The notes beneath the pieces are model-generated. The model worked only from the letters and a program-made list of their open reading frames with translations, was not told where the DNA came from and made no database searches. Shown piece after piece: positions 63,975 to 64,000 of a DNA stretch of 64,000 nt; positions within the stretch are counted from its first letter, which is position 1; each line of letters opens with the position of its first letter. The position numbers and the translations under genes are program-made. Source of the stretch: Candidatus Melainabacteria bacterium (GTDB lineage Bacteria; Cyanobacteriota; Vampirovibrionia; Obscuribacterales; Obscuribacteraceae); assembly GCA_027451745.1 (NCBI GenBank), contig DAIDIP010000002.1, positions 86,671-150,670 of the forward strand, given 5' to 3'.

Positions 63975-64000
63975 CTTTTGCCTTTTAAGGAGGCAAGAGG

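Noticed and set aside
1..64000. HIP1 (GCGATCGC) octamer enrichment typical of many cyanobacteria
   Set aside because: I noticed only partial matches such as near 17919, not an evident excess; not usable as lineage evidence.

Overview
The window is AT-rich, gene-dense bacterial chromosome made mostly of housekeeping genes, with exported and hypothetical genes between them. The best lineage clue is an OmpR-family regulator at 3270-4028 that reads as an RpaA-type protein of the cyanobacterial clock-output group. No photosynthesis, phycobilisome or carboxysome gene is present, and the DnaE is a single chain without an intein. I infer a non-photosynthetic relative of Cyanobacteria (Melainabacteria/Vampirovibrionia type) with moderate confidence. 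TTG start codons are frequent and often sit behind good ribosome binding sites.

Layout. 1-9512 (minus strand): a surface-polymer O-acetylation cassette (two SGNH-like proteins and an MBOAT acyltransferase), the RpaA-type regulator, an HtrA protease overlapping plsY, der, and a long HTH/J-domain protein. 9.7-17.1 kb: acyP, dnaX, dxs, a BON-domain protein, a CrtI/PYROXD2-like oxidoreductase, recR and ybaB. 17.2-24.4 kb: a tandem pair of phospholipid-acyltransferase-like genes (the second lacks catalytic residues), an LRV-repeat protein, a D-aminoacylase-like amidohydrolase, an Ada/Ogt-type DNA repair protein, two decayed genes (DJ-1/PfpI and patatin) and mgtC. 24.5-31 kb: ruvA, small membrane proteins and dnaE. 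31-37 kb is accessory: small unknown proteins, a frameshifted C39-like cysteine peptidase, a multicopper-oxidase-like protein without its copper ligands, and a universal stress protein. 37-47 kb: purB-malQ, two coupled unknown genes, a membrane spermidine-synthase-like protein and sbcC. 47.3-57.8 kb: serS with its leader, a GT-C-like membrane protein, a penicillin-acylase-family hydrolase, serA, a DUF3160-type protein and a TPR protein. 57.8-64 kb: a SpoIID-like protein, an orphan response regulator, exported proteins and tRNA-Pro(TGG), followed by a short repeat array at the window edge.

The clearest regulatory system lies upstream of serS. A promoter, a 24-residue leader ORF with five consecutive serine codons, a hairpin over those codons, an antiterminator pairing and a rho-independent terminator are arranged as a classical ribosome-mediated attenuator sensing charged tRNA-Ser. 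Other points worth a second look are the two pseudoenzymes, two pseudogenes with internal deletions, a perfect 30-bp palindrome inside a coding sequence, an A9 run in dnaX followed at once by a stop in the -1 frame, and small ORFs in intergenic regions.
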